64,000 bases of DNA from positions 124,001-188,000 of the forward strand of contig NZ_BMTQ01000013.1 of NCBI RefSeq assembly GCF_014649755.1, in the 5' to 3' direction. The translations under genes were made by a program, and so were the position numbers. Origin of the DNA: Streptomyces litmocidini. Its GTDB lineage: Bacteria > Actinomycetota > Actinomycetes > Streptomycetales > Streptomycetaceae. The first letter of the stretch is position 1, and every line of letters begins with the position of its first letter. Under the pieces are notes generated by a model. The model was not told the origin of the DNA and did no database searches. It saw nothing but the letters and a program-made list of their open reading frames with translations. Shown piece after piece: positions 7,779-16,404 of the stretch.

Positions 7779-8554
7779 CGCGCGACCTCCGGCCGCACCC
7801 GGTCGCCGTGGCCGAGGAGGTGGACCGCCACCTTCGGCGCGAGCCGGGCCGCGTGCCGGACGAACTCGTCGCCCGGCGCGTGGAACTCGTGCGGCCGGAC
7901 CCCGTCGAGCCCGATCGGCCAGTACGTGCCGTAGTGCACCGGCACCGCCGCCGCCGGCGAGAGCGCGGCGAGCGCCTGGGCCGCCCGCCCCGCGTCGAGG
8001 TGGCCGTGCCCGAGGTAGGGTCCCCAGCCGCCGACCGGCAGCAGGGCCACGTCCACCGGGCCCACCGCGTCCGCCATGCCGTCGAACAGACCGGTGTCCC
8101 CGGCGAAGTACGTGCGCGCCTCGCCCTCGACGACGTAGCCGAGCGCGGGGGAGCGGTGCGGTCCCACGGGCAGCCGCCGCCCGTCGTGGAGCGCCGGGAC
8201 GGCCCGTACCGTCAGGCCCTCCACCGCCACCGTGTCGCCCGGCTCCACCTCGGTCAGCCGCAGCCCGTTCCGGTCGAGCCTGCGCAGCCCGGGCACGGCG
8301 GCGGGCGCGCCGCGCGGCACGAGGATCCGCGTTCCCGGCGGGAGCCGGGTGAGCGAGGGGAGGTGGAGGTGGTCGGCGTGCAGGTGCGAGATGAGGACGG
8401 CCTCGGCGCGGGCGGCCTCGGGCGGCGGCGGGGCGCCGCGCCGCCGCCGCAGATGGGCGAGCCGCCGTGCGAACAGCGGATCGGTGAGGAAGCGGACCCC
8501 CGAGTCCTCGACCGTGCAGGTGGCGTGCCCCCACCAGGTGACCTCCACCGGCAT
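7775..8554 (-). CDS. MBL-fold metal-dependent hydrolase, UlaG-like (COG2220)
   Basis: A 259-residue compact member of the same superfamily as the 6010 gene. It begins MPVEVTWWGHATCTVEDSG and has LTDPLFARR, the metal motif SHLHADHLH, FAGDTGLF and a C-terminal VPVHYGTYWP that supplies a late metal-ligand histidine. It lacks the long N-terminal lead of the 6010 protein. It is first in a two-gene operon with dedA (overlapping GTGA). A lipid or phosphoester substrate is inferred from the DedA coupling only. Its promoter region is shared with the divergent 8665 gene and contains two palindromes. Confidence 0.88.
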   Translation of the reverse strand: MPVEVTWWGHATCTVEDSGVRFLTDPLFARRLAHLRRRRGAPPPPEAARAEAVLISHLHADHLHLPSLTRLPPGTRILVPRGAPAAVPGLRRLDRNGLRLTEVEPGDTVAVEGLTVRAVPALHDGRRLPVGPHRSPALGYVVEGEARTYFAGDTGLFDGMADAVGPVDVALLPVGGWGPYLGHGHLDAGRAAQALAALSPAAAVPVHYGTYWPIGLDGVRPHEFHAPGDEFVRHAARLAPKVAVHLLGHGDRVRPEVAR

Positions 8555-8579
8555 GCCGCCCCTCCGCTGTCCGTCTCGT

Positions 8580-8625
8580 CAGACGTCTGTCGTCACGAGG
8601 GTAGATGTCCGGAGCGCGCTCCGGA
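8580..8625. promoter_or_regulatory. Two perfect palindromes in a divergent promoter region
   Basis: CAGACGTCTG (8580-8589) and the 18-base TCCGGAGCGCGCTCCGGA (8608-8625) are both exact palindromes. They sit in the 110-base gap between the divergent hydrolase/dedA operon and the 8665 gene. They are plausible operator sites for dimeric repressors. The second could also fold as a hairpin in the transcript of the 8665 gene. Confidence 0.45.
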
Positions 8626-8664
8626 GGATGTTCGGGCGTCACCTTCCGGCAGTAGGGTCGGTCC

Positions 8665-9069
8665 ATGGACGACGTTCGGGTGGCGGCGATCGCCAGCCTC
8701 ACCCCGCTCGAAGAGCTCGACAGCGACCCCTTCCTGGTCGACACGAGGGGCCAGCACGCGGTGTGTGCCCGCTGGGCCGACGACCAGGGGTACGTGCTCG
8801 CCCGCCAGCTGTTCTGCTACGGAATCCGCCCGGACCACGCGGCTCTCTGGGCCGATGTGGAGGCCGGGACGGTGGACCTCTTCGTGGCACCCAGCGAACG
8901 GGTCCTCGCCCGCGCGTTGACCTCCGTGCCGGGCTTCCGCGCCGAGTGCGAGCGGCGCGGTGTCCGGGTGGAGACCGTGGGACTTGACGAACCTCCGTAC
9001 GACAAGGCGGCCAAGGCGGTCGTGCACCGACGGCTCTCGATGCCCACCGCCGGGTACGACGGCTCCTGA
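8665..9069 (+). CDS. Conserved hypothetical protein, 134 residues
   Basis: The protein begins MDDVRVAAIASLTPLEELDS. I do not recognise a named domain. It is acidic in the first third, has a single Cys (LFCYGIRPDH), no signal peptide and no transmembrane segment, and ends in a basic stretch (DKAAKAVVHRR). Codon use is normal for the window and the ATG follows a plausible purine-rich stretch, so it is probably expressed. It is divergent from the hydrolase/dedA pair. The 3' end runs into a 25-base tandem repeat that encodes the last residues and the stop. Confidence 0.72.
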   Translation: MDDVRVAAIASLTPLEELDSDPFLVDTRGQHAVCARWADDQGYVLARQLFCYGIRPDHAALWADVEAGTVDLFVAPSERVLARALTSVPGFRAECERRGVRVETVGLDEPPYDKAAKAVVHRRLSMPTAGYDGS

Positions 9070-9133
9070 GGCCGTCCCCCGGACCGGCTCCTGAGGTCGT
9101 CCCCCGGGCCGGCTCCTGACGTCCCCCTCGGCG
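9061..9133. repeat. 25-base tandem repeat at a gene 3' end
   Basis: The unit GGCTCCTGAG + GCCGTCCCCCGGACC occurs at 9061-9085. It recurs at 9086-9110 with two substitutions and as a decayed third copy from 9111. The TGA stop of the 8665 gene is inside copy one, so each later copy also carries the stop context CTCCTGA. This looks like replication slippage downstream of the gene. Confidence 0.75.
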
Positions 9134-9193
9134 CGGAGTTCCCCCTCCGCCGCCCGATCACGGCCGTTGTGCCACGCTTGGGGCAGGAAACGG

Positions 9194-11395
9194 GTGAAAG
9201 GCGAAGCGGGCGTGGGTGACGGGCGATGGGGTGGCGCCGAGCGCTGGCGGTCCGCGGGCAGAACTCTGGTGCGGGTGCTCGTGGTCTGGGCGGTGTCCAC
9301 GCTCACGATGCTCCTCCTCGCCGGGCTGCTGCCCGACTTCCGGCTCCAGTCCGCCGACGGCGACAGCTTCACCAGGACCGCCCTCACCGCCGCCACGGCC
9401 GCCGGCGCGTTCGGTCTGCTCGGCGCGCTCGTCTGGCCGTTGATCGTGCGGGCGGTGCTGCTCGTCCCGGCGCTCGTCCTCGGACTGCTCGTCTTCTTCC
9501 TCAACGGTTCGCTGCTGCTCGTCGCGCTGTGGCTGATCCCCGACGGGCGCGGTGCCGCGGCGCCCGAGACCGCCGTCGCGGTGGCCGCCGTCATGTCGGC
9601 CGTGGCCTCCGCCACCTCCACGGCCCTCGCCGTCCGCGACGACGACGCCTACCGGCGCCGGCTCTACCGGCTCACCGGCCGCACCCGCCCCCGCGACCCC
9701 GGCGACACGGCGGGGTCCGTGCCCGGCACGGTCTTCCTCCAGCTCGACGGCGTCGGCCACCACGTGCTGCGCGGCGCCGTCGCCGACGGCCTCATGCCGA
9801 CCGTCGCGGGGTGGCTGGAGGCCGGCCACCGGCTCACCCCGTGGCGCACCGACTGGTCCAGCCAGACCGGTGCCAGCCAGCTCGGCATCCTGCACGGCTC
9901 CAACGAGGACGTGCCCGCCTTCCGCTGGTACGAGAAGGACACCGGCCGGCTCATGGTGTCGAACCGCCCGGCGAGCGCCGTCGAGCTCCAGCGCAGGGCC
10001 GTGCGCCGCACCGGGGACGGAGGTCTGCTCACCGTCGACGGGGCCTCCCGGGGCAACCTCTTCAGCGGCGGCGCCGACCAGCTCGCCCTCGTCCTGTCGA
10101 TGGCCGCCCGGCGCGGCCGCCGCAACCGCTCCCGGGCCGGCTACTTCGCGTACTTCTCCGACCCGGCCAACGCCGTCCGCACCGCCGGATCGCTCGTCGC
10201 CGAGTGCGTCCGGGAGGTGTACCAGTCGACGCGGGCGCGGCTGCGGCGGGAGGCGCCGAGGGTCTCGCGCGGCGGCACGTACCCCTTCGTCCGCGCCTTC
10301 GCGACGGTCGTCGAGCGGGACGTCGTGGTCTCCGCCGTGATGGGGGACATGCTGGCGGGGCGGACCGCCGTCTACGCCGACCTCGTCGCGTACGACGAGG
10401 TGGCGCACCACTCGGGGCCGCACGGCCGCGACACGGACCAGGTCCTGGCGCGCCTCGACCGGGCGATCGCGCTCATCGCCACCGTCGCCGAGCACGCCCC
10501 GCGTCCGTACCGGATCGTGCTCCTCTCCGACCACGGGCAGAGCCCCGGCGAGACCTTCGAGTCGGCGTACGGGCTGACGCTCAAGGACCTCGTACGGGCC
10601 GGCTGCGGGCTGCCGGTGCCGCGCCGGGTGCGGCGCACCCGTAGCGGTTCGGAGGCGCGGGACGCGGCCAGGGACGCGCTGCGCAGCGTGCTGCACCGGC
10701 CGCTGGACGAGAGCGGCGAGACGGCCCGGGAGCTGCCCGCGAGGCCCTCCGAGCCGGTGGTCCTGGCCTCGGGCAACCTGGGGCTCGTCTCCTTCCCCGA
10801 CGTGCCGCACCGGATGACCCGGGAGGAGATCGACCGGCGTCATCCGGCCCTCCTGCGCACCCTCGCGCACCATCCGGGCATCGGCTTCGTGCTGGTGGCG
10901 AGCGCCGAGCACGGCTCGGTGGTGCTCACCCGCGACGGCGCGGAGGTGCCGGTCGCCGAGCTCACGGACGACGGACCGCTCGCGGTCTTCGGGCGGGGCG
11001 CGGCGCGGGCGGTGCGGCGCACGGACGGCTTCCCGCACGTCGCGGACATCATGATCAACTCCATGTACGACCCGGCGACGGGGAACGTGCACGCCTTCGA
11101 GGAGCAGATCGGCTCGCACGGCGGCCTCGGCGGGGAGCAGTCGCACGCCTTCCTCCTGTCGCCGCCGGACCTGTCGCCGCCGGTCGGCGCGGGGCAGGAG
11201 CTGGTCGGGGCGGAGCAGGTGCACCGGGTGCTGCGGCGCTGGCTGCGCGAGTCCTCGGGTCCGCAGGTGCCGCTCGGTCGGGCGGGGGCGTTGCGGGAGG
11301 GGTCCGCGGGTCCGCGGGAGATTTCCCCGTCCACGCGCGAAACGGAATCAGTTCTTCCGGTCGAGGGCCCGGCCCCGCAGGACAAAAACCGCTGA
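9194..11395 (+). CDS. Membrane phosphodiesterase/alkaline-phosphatase-superfamily protein with N-terminal holin-like domain
   Basis: About 733 residues from a GTG with AGGA seven bases upstream; an ATG at 9167 is an alternative. The first ~130 residues contain four hydrophobic helices of the phage-holin-4/PF04020 type. The rest is a type I phosphodiesterase/alkaline-phosphatase fold. FLQLDGVGHHVL gives the first metal Asp, SQTGASQLGILHGS the Thr/Ser nucleophile loop, VAYDEVAHHSGPHG two ligands and LLSDHGQSPGETF the Asp-His pair. It probably cleaves phosphodiester or phosphate bonds of a membrane-associated substrate on the outer face. A weak hairpin (CCGGAC-GATG-GTCCGG, 11418-11433) follows the gene. 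Confidence 0.85.
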   Translation: MKGEAGVGDGRWGGAERWRSAGRTLVRVLVVWAVSTLTMLLLAGLLPDFRLQSADGDSFTRTALTAATAAGAFGLLGALVWPLIVRAVLLVPALVLGLLVFFLNGSLLLVALWLIPDGRGAAAPETAVAVAAVMSAVASATSTALAVRDDDAYRRRLYRLTGRTRPRDPGDTAGSVPGTVFLQLDGVGHHVLRGAVADGLMPTVAGWLEAGHRLTPWRTDWSSQTGASQLGILHGSNEDVPAFRWYEKDTGRLMVSNRPASAVELQRRAVRRTGDGGLLTVDGASRGNLFSGGADQLALVLSMAARRGRRNRSRAGYFAYFSDPANAVRTAGSLVAECVREVYQSTRARLRREAPRVSRGGTYPFVRAFATVVERDVVVSAVMGDMLAGRTAVYADLVAYDEVAHHSGPHGRDTDQVLARLDRAIALIATVAEHAPRPYRIVLLSDHGQSPGETFESAYGLTLKDLVRAGCGLPVPRRVRRTRSGSEARDAARDALRSVLHRPLDESGETARELPARPSEPVVLASGNLGLVSFPDVPHRMTREEIDRRHPALLRTLAHHPGIGFVLVASAEHGSVVLTRDGAEVPVAELTDDGPLAVFGRGAARAVRRTDGFPHVADIMINSMYDPATGNVHAFEEQIGSHGGLGGEQSHAFLLSPPDLSPPVGAGQELVGAEQVHRVLRRWLRESSGPQVPLGRAGALREGSAGPREISPSTRETESVLPVEGPAPQDKNR

Positions 11396-11461
11396 TTTGG
11401 ACGCCTGTTCGCCGTTACCGGACGATGGTCCGGATTTGCACGACGGAAGGCGCACCACCCC

Positions 11462-12832
11462 ATGAGCACGGCCACCACAACTCCACAGCGGGACGCGGCG
11501 CGGCAGACGGACGACAAGCACGCCCGCCGCTTCGGCCTCCCCATCGCGACCGCCCTGGTCATGGGCAACATCATCGGCGGCGGAATCTTCCTGCTGCCCG
11601 CCTCCGTCGCCCCCTACGGCACCGTCAGCCTCGTCGCCTTCGGCGTCCTCACCCTCGGCGCGATCGCGCTCGCCCTCGTCTTCGGCCGGCTCGCCCACCG
11701 CCTGCCGCAGACCGGCGGCCCCTACGTCTACGCACGCGCCGCCTTCGGCGACTTCGCCGGCTTCCTCGCCGCCTGGTCGTACTGGATCACCGCCTGGGTC
11801 TCCAACGCCGCCCTCGCCGTCGCCGCCGTCGGCTACCTCGACGTCCTCGTGCCCGTCCACGGGTCCAAGCCCGCCACCATCGCCGCCGCCCTGCTCTTCC
11901 AGTGGCTGCCCGCGCTCGCCAACCTGGCCGGCACCCGCTACGTCGGCGCGGTACAGATCGTCGCGACCGTGCTCAAGTTCGTCCCGCTGATCCTCGTCAC
12001 CGTCGGCGGCCTGTTCTTCTTCGACAGCGCCAACCTCGGGCCCTTCCACCCGAGCGGGGGCGGCGCGCTCGGCGCGGTCTCCGCCTCCGCCGCGATCCTG
12101 CTCTTCAGCTACCTCGGCGTCGAGTCCGCCGCCGTCAGCGCCGGCGAGGTCCGCGACCCCCGCCGCAACGTCGGCCGCGCCACCGTCCTCGGCACCCTCG
12201 GCGCCGCCGCGGTCTACCTCCTCGGCACCCTCGCCGTCTTCGGCACCGTGGCCCACGACGAGCTGGTCACGTCCACCGCACCCTTCTCCGACGCCGTGAA
12301 CGCCATGTTCGGCGGCTCCTGGGGCGGTGCCGCCGTCGCCTGCATGGCCATGGTCTCCATGCTCGGCGCCCTCAACGGCTGGACCCTGCTGAGCGCCCAG
12401 ACCCCCTACGCGGCCGCCCGCGACGGACTCTTCCCGAAGGCGTTCACGGTCAAGCGGCGCGGTGTGCCGACCGTCGGCGTCCTCGTCACCGTCGTCCTCG
12501 CCTCTCTCCTGACGGTCTACAACTACACGGCCGGCACGAAGGGCGTCTTCGAGATCCTCGTCCTCGTCACCACCTTCACCGCCACCGTGCCCTATCTGCT
12601 GTCCACGGCGGCCCAGGTCTACTTCCTGTTCTCCGGCCGCTCCGGAGAGGTCTCCCGGGCCCGGCTCGCCCGCGACGCCGTCTTCGCCCTCGCCGCCTTC
12701 GGCTTCTCCCTCTGGCTGGTCGCCGGATCCGGCTACGCCGCCGTCTACCAGGGCGTCCTGTTCCTCTTCGCCGGCGTGCTCGTGTACGCCTGGATGGCGG
12801 CCCGCAGGCAGCGCGCCACCGCCCCGGGGTGA
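11462..12832 (+). CDS. APC-superfamily amino acid permease
   Basis: A 456-residue protein with about 12 hydrophobic segments. The first helix carries the APC substrate-binding signature (TALVMGNIIGGGIFLLPASV), and helix 3 has PQTGGPYVYARAAFGDFAGF. This resembles the AdiC/PotE branch of amino-acid/polyamine antiporters and exchangers. Helix 6 includes LLFSYLGVESAAVSAGEVRD, also typical. The N-terminus is short and polar. The ATG is preceded by GGAAGG. No amino-acid decarboxylase is adjacent, so antiport partners and substrate cannot be assigned. It stands alone between the phosphodiesterase and a small secreted protein. Confidence 0.9.
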   Translation: MSTATTTPQRDAARQTDDKHARRFGLPIATALVMGNIIGGGIFLLPASVAPYGTVSLVAFGVLTLGAIALALVFGRLAHRLPQTGGPYVYARAAFGDFAGFLAAWSYWITAWVSNAALAVAAVGYLDVLVPVHGSKPATIAAALLFQWLPALANLAGTRYVGAVQIVATVLKFVPLILVTVGGLFFFDSANLGPFHPSGGGALGAVSASAAILLFSYLGVESAAVSAGEVRDPRRNVGRATVLGTLGAAAVYLLGTLAVFGTVAHDELVTSTAPFSDAVNAMFGGSWGGAAVACMAMVSMLGALNGWTLLSAQTPYAAARDGLFPKAFTVKRRGVPTVGVLVTVVLASLLTVYNYTAGTKGVFEILVLVTTFTATVPYLLSTAAQVYFLFSGRSGEVSRARLARDAVFALAAFGFSLWLVAGSGYAAVYQGVLFLFAGVLVYAWMAARRQRATAPG

Positions 12833-12974
12833 CCGGGTCCGCCCCCGGCCGGCCGGGCGGGCGTTCGCCGGTGACCGCCGGGCCGGTGAATCCGGGGCCC
12901 TGACGTAGGCCGCCCGGGCGGATCACCGGCCGGGGGAGCCGTACCGGTCCCGCGGCGGGGCAGTACGGATCTCC

Positions 12975-13358
12975 GTGAGCCCCGCGCACCAGACGCCCGC
13001 CGCGCCCGCCGCCCCGGCGGGGCACCGGGCGCGCCCGGCCCGGGGGCGGCACCGCTGGATCGCGCTCCTCCTCGTCCTCGCCGCGCTGTTCGGCGCCGGG
13101 GCCGCCGCCGCGCTCCCCGTCGCCGAGACGCGCGCCGCGGCCGCCGCCCCGGCCTCCGATCCGGGCGGCGAGACCCACGACCCGGCCGGCGCCGTGGCCG
13201 GACTCCCCGGCCGGGCCCGCGCCCACCGCGCGCACTTCCGCGCCGCCGGGTCCGGGCCCCGGCCGCACGGCCCCCGGGGCCGCCGCCGGACTCCGGCCCC
13301 CGCCCCCGTACCCGCCCCGCGCGGCGACGCGCTCCGGTGCGTGGTGATGCGCTGCTGA
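12975..13358 (+). CDS. Small membrane-anchored or secreted hypothetical protein
   Basis: A 127-residue protein from a GTG. An Ala/Pro/Arg-rich head is followed by one hydrophobic segment (RWIALLLVLAALFGAGAAAA, residues ~28-47). That is either a signal peptide with an Ala-rich cleavage region or a membrane anchor. The remainder is low-complexity Pro/Arg/Gly/Ala sequence and ends ALRCVVMRC with two cysteines. I recognise no family. Composition is so biased that chance open frame is possible, but the membrane segment and start context favour a real gene. Confidence 0.55.
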   Translation: MSPAHQTPAAPAAPAGHRARPARGRHRWIALLLVLAALFGAGAAAALPVAETRAAAAAPASDPGGETHDPAGAVAGLPGRARAHRAHFRAAGSGPRPHGPRGRRRTPAPAPVPAPRGDALRCVVMRC

Positions 13359-13416
13359 GAGGCCCCGCCTCCCCGCAGTCCCCCCACATCACCCCCGCAC
13401 CACGAGGAGCTCCGCC

Positions 13417-13602
13417 ATGCCCGTCGACCCGTACGCCGTACTCCAGGCCCTGCTGCGCGCCGAGGCCTCACGCGCCCGGCGCACCGCCCCCGAGCCCGGA
13501 TCCCCGGCATCCACCCGCCCCGCCGAGCGGACCGCCCGGACCTCCGGACACACCGCCCGCACGTCCGAGCCGACCGTCCACCGGGAGGACCGTCCGCGCT
13601 GA
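13417..13602 (+). CDS. Small hypothetical protein, 61 residues
   Basis: It begins MPVDPYAVLQALLRAEASRA with GAGGAG placed 7 bases upstream of the ATG, which is the best evidence that it is translated. The first 20 residues could form an amphipathic helix. The rest is Thr/Ser/Arg/Glu-rich and probably disordered. There is no recognisable domain. It lies 58 bases after the 12975 gene on the same strand and is followed by a strong hairpin, so the two may form a small operon. Confidence 0.55.
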   Translation: MPVDPYAVLQALLRAEASRARRTAPEPGSPASTRPAERTARTSGHTARTSEPTVHREDRPR

Positions 13603-13609
13603 ACCCCGC

Positions 13610-13635
13610 CCCGGCGCGGCCACCACCGCGCCGGG
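13610..13635. terminator. Bidirectional hairpin terminator
   Basis: A perfect 10-base stem (CCCGGCGCGG / CCGCGCCGGG) with loop CCACCA lies between the small 13417 gene and the convergent ltrA-like gene. There is no T-tract, as is usual in high-G+C actinomycetes. Confidence 0.65.
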
Positions 13636-13651
13636 CACCGGCCGGCCGGGG

Positions 13652-14857
13652 TCAGGCCGCCTCCACCGTCCTGAGCGTCCGCGTGCCCCCTCGGGAGTGC
13701 AGCTCCACGAGGAGGGCCGCGGCCGCGGCGAGGACCGCGAGCGCCACCAGGGCCGGGACGAGGCCGACCAGCGGGCCCGCCGCCAGGCAGCACGCCCCGC
13801 CCACGGCCAGGGCGGTCGGCCGCCGCCCCGAGGTCCGCAGCACGATCGCGGCGGCGCCCAGCAGATAGACGCCGACGCCCCCGGTCAGGGACCAGGCCAC
13901 GGCGCCGTGCAGCGGCTCGGCGAGCCCGTAGTGCCCGGTGTCGGCGACCTGCTGGAGGACCTTCTTCATCCCGAGCGCGCAGAGCACGATCCCGGCGACC
14001 AGCGGCAGGTGCAGGAACGTGTAGGCGTCCCGGGCGAAGCGGGTGCGGTCGTCCCCGTCCAGTCCGGTGAGACGGTGCTCGGTGGCCTCGCCGAGCTGCC
14101 GGAAGTACAGCCGCCACAGCCCGGCCGAGAGCAGCAGCCCGGCGGCCGAAGCGCCGAGCACCGCGTACGAGAGCGGGGAATCGGAGACGCCGACGCCCAT
14201 GGCCACGATGGACTCGCCCAGGGCGATGATCACGATCAGGCCGTGCCGCTCGGCGAAGTGCCCGGGGGAGTTGACCCGCCAGCCGGAGGAACCGGTGACG
14301 TAGATCCCGCCGTAGTCGACGGCCACCGCCCCCAGCCACCACAGGAGCTGGGCCCGGCCGTCGTACGCGCAGCCCGTGAGCAGCAGCACCAGCGGCGGCA
14401 GCACGGACGCCATGGCCGTACGCCGCAGGGTCGCCCGCAGCGCGGCGTCACCCGGACTGGAGAGCCAGTACGAGGTCAGGTGCAGGACGCGCACCGCGCC
14501 GTAACAGAGCACGAACACCAGGGGCGCCGAGAGCCCGTCGGACGCGTCCGCGAAGACGCGCGGGACGGCGAGGGACACGATCAGGACGACCGCCATGACC
14601 GTGACGAGCACGCCGAACACCGCGCCGGAATCGGCCCGTACGACATTGCCCAGCCAGGCGAAGGCGCACCAGCACCACCACAGCAGCGCGAGCACGACCA
14701 TCGCGCCCACCACCCGCACCGGTGAGGGCGCGGCCGCCATGAGGGCGGTGACCTGCGTGATCGCATACACGAACACCAGGTCGAAGAAGAGCTCCGCGGG
14801 CGTCACCTTGTGATCGCCCCCGGTGGCCACCATGGCCCGTTCCCTGTTCCACGCCAT
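13652..14857 (-). CDS. Low-temperature-requirement A (LtrA) family membrane protein
   Basis: A 401-residue integral membrane protein with about ten hydrophobic segments. The LtrA hallmark is near the start: KVTPAELFFDLVFVYAITQV, then WWCWCAFAWLGN. A second half contains FAERHGLIVIIALGESIVAM, also diagnostic of PF06772. LtrA was named from a Listeria mutant that fails to grow in the cold; the molecular activity remains unclear. The ATG at 14857 gives MAWNRERAMVATGG; an internal ATG eight codons later is possible. It is monocistronic, convergent with the small 13417 gene. Confidence 0.9.
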   Translation of the reverse strand: MAWNRERAMVATGGDHKVTPAELFFDLVFVYAITQVTALMAAAPSPVRVVGAMVVLALLWWCWCAFAWLGNVVRADSGAVFGVLVTVMAVVLIVSLAVPRVFADASDGLSAPLVFVLCYGAVRVLHLTSYWLSSPGDAALRATLRRTAMASVLPPLVLLLTGCAYDGRAQLLWWLGAVAVDYGGIYVTGSSGWRVNSPGHFAERHGLIVIIALGESIVAMGVGVSDSPLSYAVLGASAAGLLLSAGLWRLYFRQLGEATEHRLTGLDGDDRTRFARDAYTFLHLPLVAGIVLCALGMKKVLQQVADTGHYGLAEPLHGAVAWSLTGGVGVYLLGAAAIVLRTSGRRPTALAVGGACCLAAGPLVGLVPALVALAVLAAAAALLVELHSRGGTRTLRTVEAA

Positions 14858-15085
14858 CTGCGTCCTCCCCCTTCGGAGCGCCGGTCCCGGCCACCCCGGC
14901 GGGAAGACTACTCACACCGCCGGGAGCGGCGACGCGGTTGTCCACGGCCCGGCATGACCCGTCAGGTAATCGACCCCCTCCGTGCCGCCCGGCATGCTCG
15001 GGAACACCGGAACCCGGGCGGCGCACTCCGCTCGGGCTCCGGGTCCACCACCAGCACGAACGTCCCCTTCGGAGGGTGATCCGCC

Positions 15086-15508
15086 ATGTCCCAGACCCTG
15101 CGCCGATCTTCGAGGACCGCCCGCGCCACCCGGCCCCGGTCCGCGGTGCGCCGGTTCCTCGCCCTCGACGCCGCCGTCACCGGAGCCAACGGGATCGCCT
15201 ACCTCGCCGCCTCCGGTCCCCTCGGGGAACTCCTCGGCGTCGACGCCGGCCTCCTCCTCGAACTCGGCGTCCTCCTCACCGCGTTCGCCGCGGGCGTCGC
15301 CTGGCTCGCGAGCCGCCCGCAGCCGCCGGCGCTCGCCGTGAAGCTCGTCGTCGACGTCAACGTGCTCTGGGCCGTCCTCAGCGTCGTCGCCCTCGTCGCC
15401 TGGCTGGAGCCGACCACCGTCGGCCTGTTCTGGACGCCCGTGCAGGCGGCCACCGTCGCCGGCTTCGCCGTACTCCAGTGGACGGCCCTCAGGGCTGCCG
15501 CGCGCTGA
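15086..15508 (+). CDS. Small integral membrane protein, 140 residues
   Basis: A basic N-terminus (~25 residues rich in Arg/Ser/Thr) is followed by about four hydrophobic segments, including LTAFAAGVAWLASR and VLWAVLSVVALVAWL. The pattern is like small Streptomyces integral membrane proteins with no assigned function. GGAGGG lies just upstream of the ATG. Its last 20 bases overlap the 3' end of the convergent XRE regulator, which suggests tight packing, possibly with antisense effects. No substrate or partner is evident. Confidence 0.8.
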   Translation: MSQTLRRSSRTARATRPRSAVRRFLALDAAVTGANGIAYLAASGPLGELLGVDAGLLLELGVLLTAFAAGVAWLASRPQPPALAVKLVVDVNVLWAVLSVVALVAWLEPTTVGLFWTPVQAATVAGFAVLQWTALRAAAR

Positions 15509-16304
15509 GCGAGCGCAGGTACGCGACCGTCTCCGGGTCGGCCGGGAGGAACGTCTCGATGGCCAGCTCGGCGACGGTCACGTCCATCGGCGTGTTGAAC
15601 GTCGAGATCGACGACACGAACGACAGCACCCGCCCGTCGTGCTCGATCCGCAGCGGCAGCGCGAAGTACGGGTACGGTTCCGCCTCCGGCCGGTCCTCCG
15701 GGTCGATCCGCTCGGGCAGCGGATAGGCCGCCACCTCCGCGTACAGCTTCCGCAGCGGCTCCGAACGGGCCAGTGCGATCTGACGCTCCATCTGGGCCAG
15801 GAGGTGGCCCCGCCACTCCCGCAGGTTCCGGATCCGGGGAGCCAGGCCCTCCGGGTGCAGGGTCAGCCGCATCGCGTTCATCGGCGGGGTCAGCAGGTGC
15901 TCCGGAAGCCCGCCGAGCAGCAGCCCGATCCCCCGGTTGGCCGCCACCACCGTGTACGTGCCGTCCACCACCAGGGCCGGGTACGGCTCGTAGCCGTCGA
16001 GCAGCTGCTGGATGCCCCAGCGCAGCGTCTCCAGGCGCGGCGCGTCCAGCGGCGACTCCGCGTACCGGGGCGCGTACCCCGCCGCGAGCAGCAGCGCGTT
16101 CCGCTCCCGCACCGGCACCTCCAGGTGCTCGGCGAGCTTCAGGACCATCTCCTCGCTCGGCCGGGAGCGACCCGTCTCCACGAACGAGATGTGCCGCGCC
16201 GAGGAGTCGGCGCGCAGCGCCAGCTCCAGCTGACTCAGCCTCCGCCGCTCACGCCATCCGCGCAGCAGCGGCCCCACTCCCGTGTCGGTCACGACAGTTG
16301 TCAT
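15489..16304 (-). CDS. XRE-family regulator with MmyB-like ligand-binding domain
   Basis: A 271-residue protein. Residues ~10-70 form a helix-turn-helix (LRGWRERRRLSQLELALRAD, then SARHISFVETGRSRPSEEMV). Residues ~100-260 match the MmyB-like C-terminal domain (PAHRP-type substitutions; here YEPYPALVVDGTYTVVAANR and the LRLTLHPEGLAPRIRN stretch). This domain, found in many actinobacterial regulators, binds small ligands such as fatty-acid-like molecules. These regulators usually control an adjacent reductase or hydrolase. Here the divergent neighbour is the pterin dehydratase gene, 100 bases away, which could be a target. Confidence 0.9.
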   Translation of the reverse strand: MTTVVTDTGVGPLLRGWRERRRLSQLELALRADSSARHISFVETGRSRPSEEMVLKLAEHLEVPVRERNALLLAAGYAPRYAESPLDAPRLETLRWGIQQLLDGYEPYPALVVDGTYTVVAANRGIGLLLGGLPEHLLTPPMNAMRLTLHPEGLAPRIRNLREWRGHLLAQMERQIALARSEPLRKLYAEVAAYPLPERIDPEDRPEAEPYPYFALPLRIEHDGRVLSFVSSISTFNTPMDVTVAELAIETFLPADPETVAYLRSLSARQP

Positions 16305-16404
16305 GGCCAGACGGTATCTCAGAGGGGGACCCCGGGTAGTTTCCCCCCGGGGCCCCTGTCCGTCACCCCGTCAGCCGCACCACCCGACCGGAGGGAGCAC
16401 CGCC

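Noticed and set aside
14962..15087. A 41-codon minus frame beginning MADHPPKGTFVLVVDPEPER
   Set aside because: Looks slightly protein-like, but its start overlaps the divergent membrane-protein start and no ribosome binding site is seen; too weak to call.
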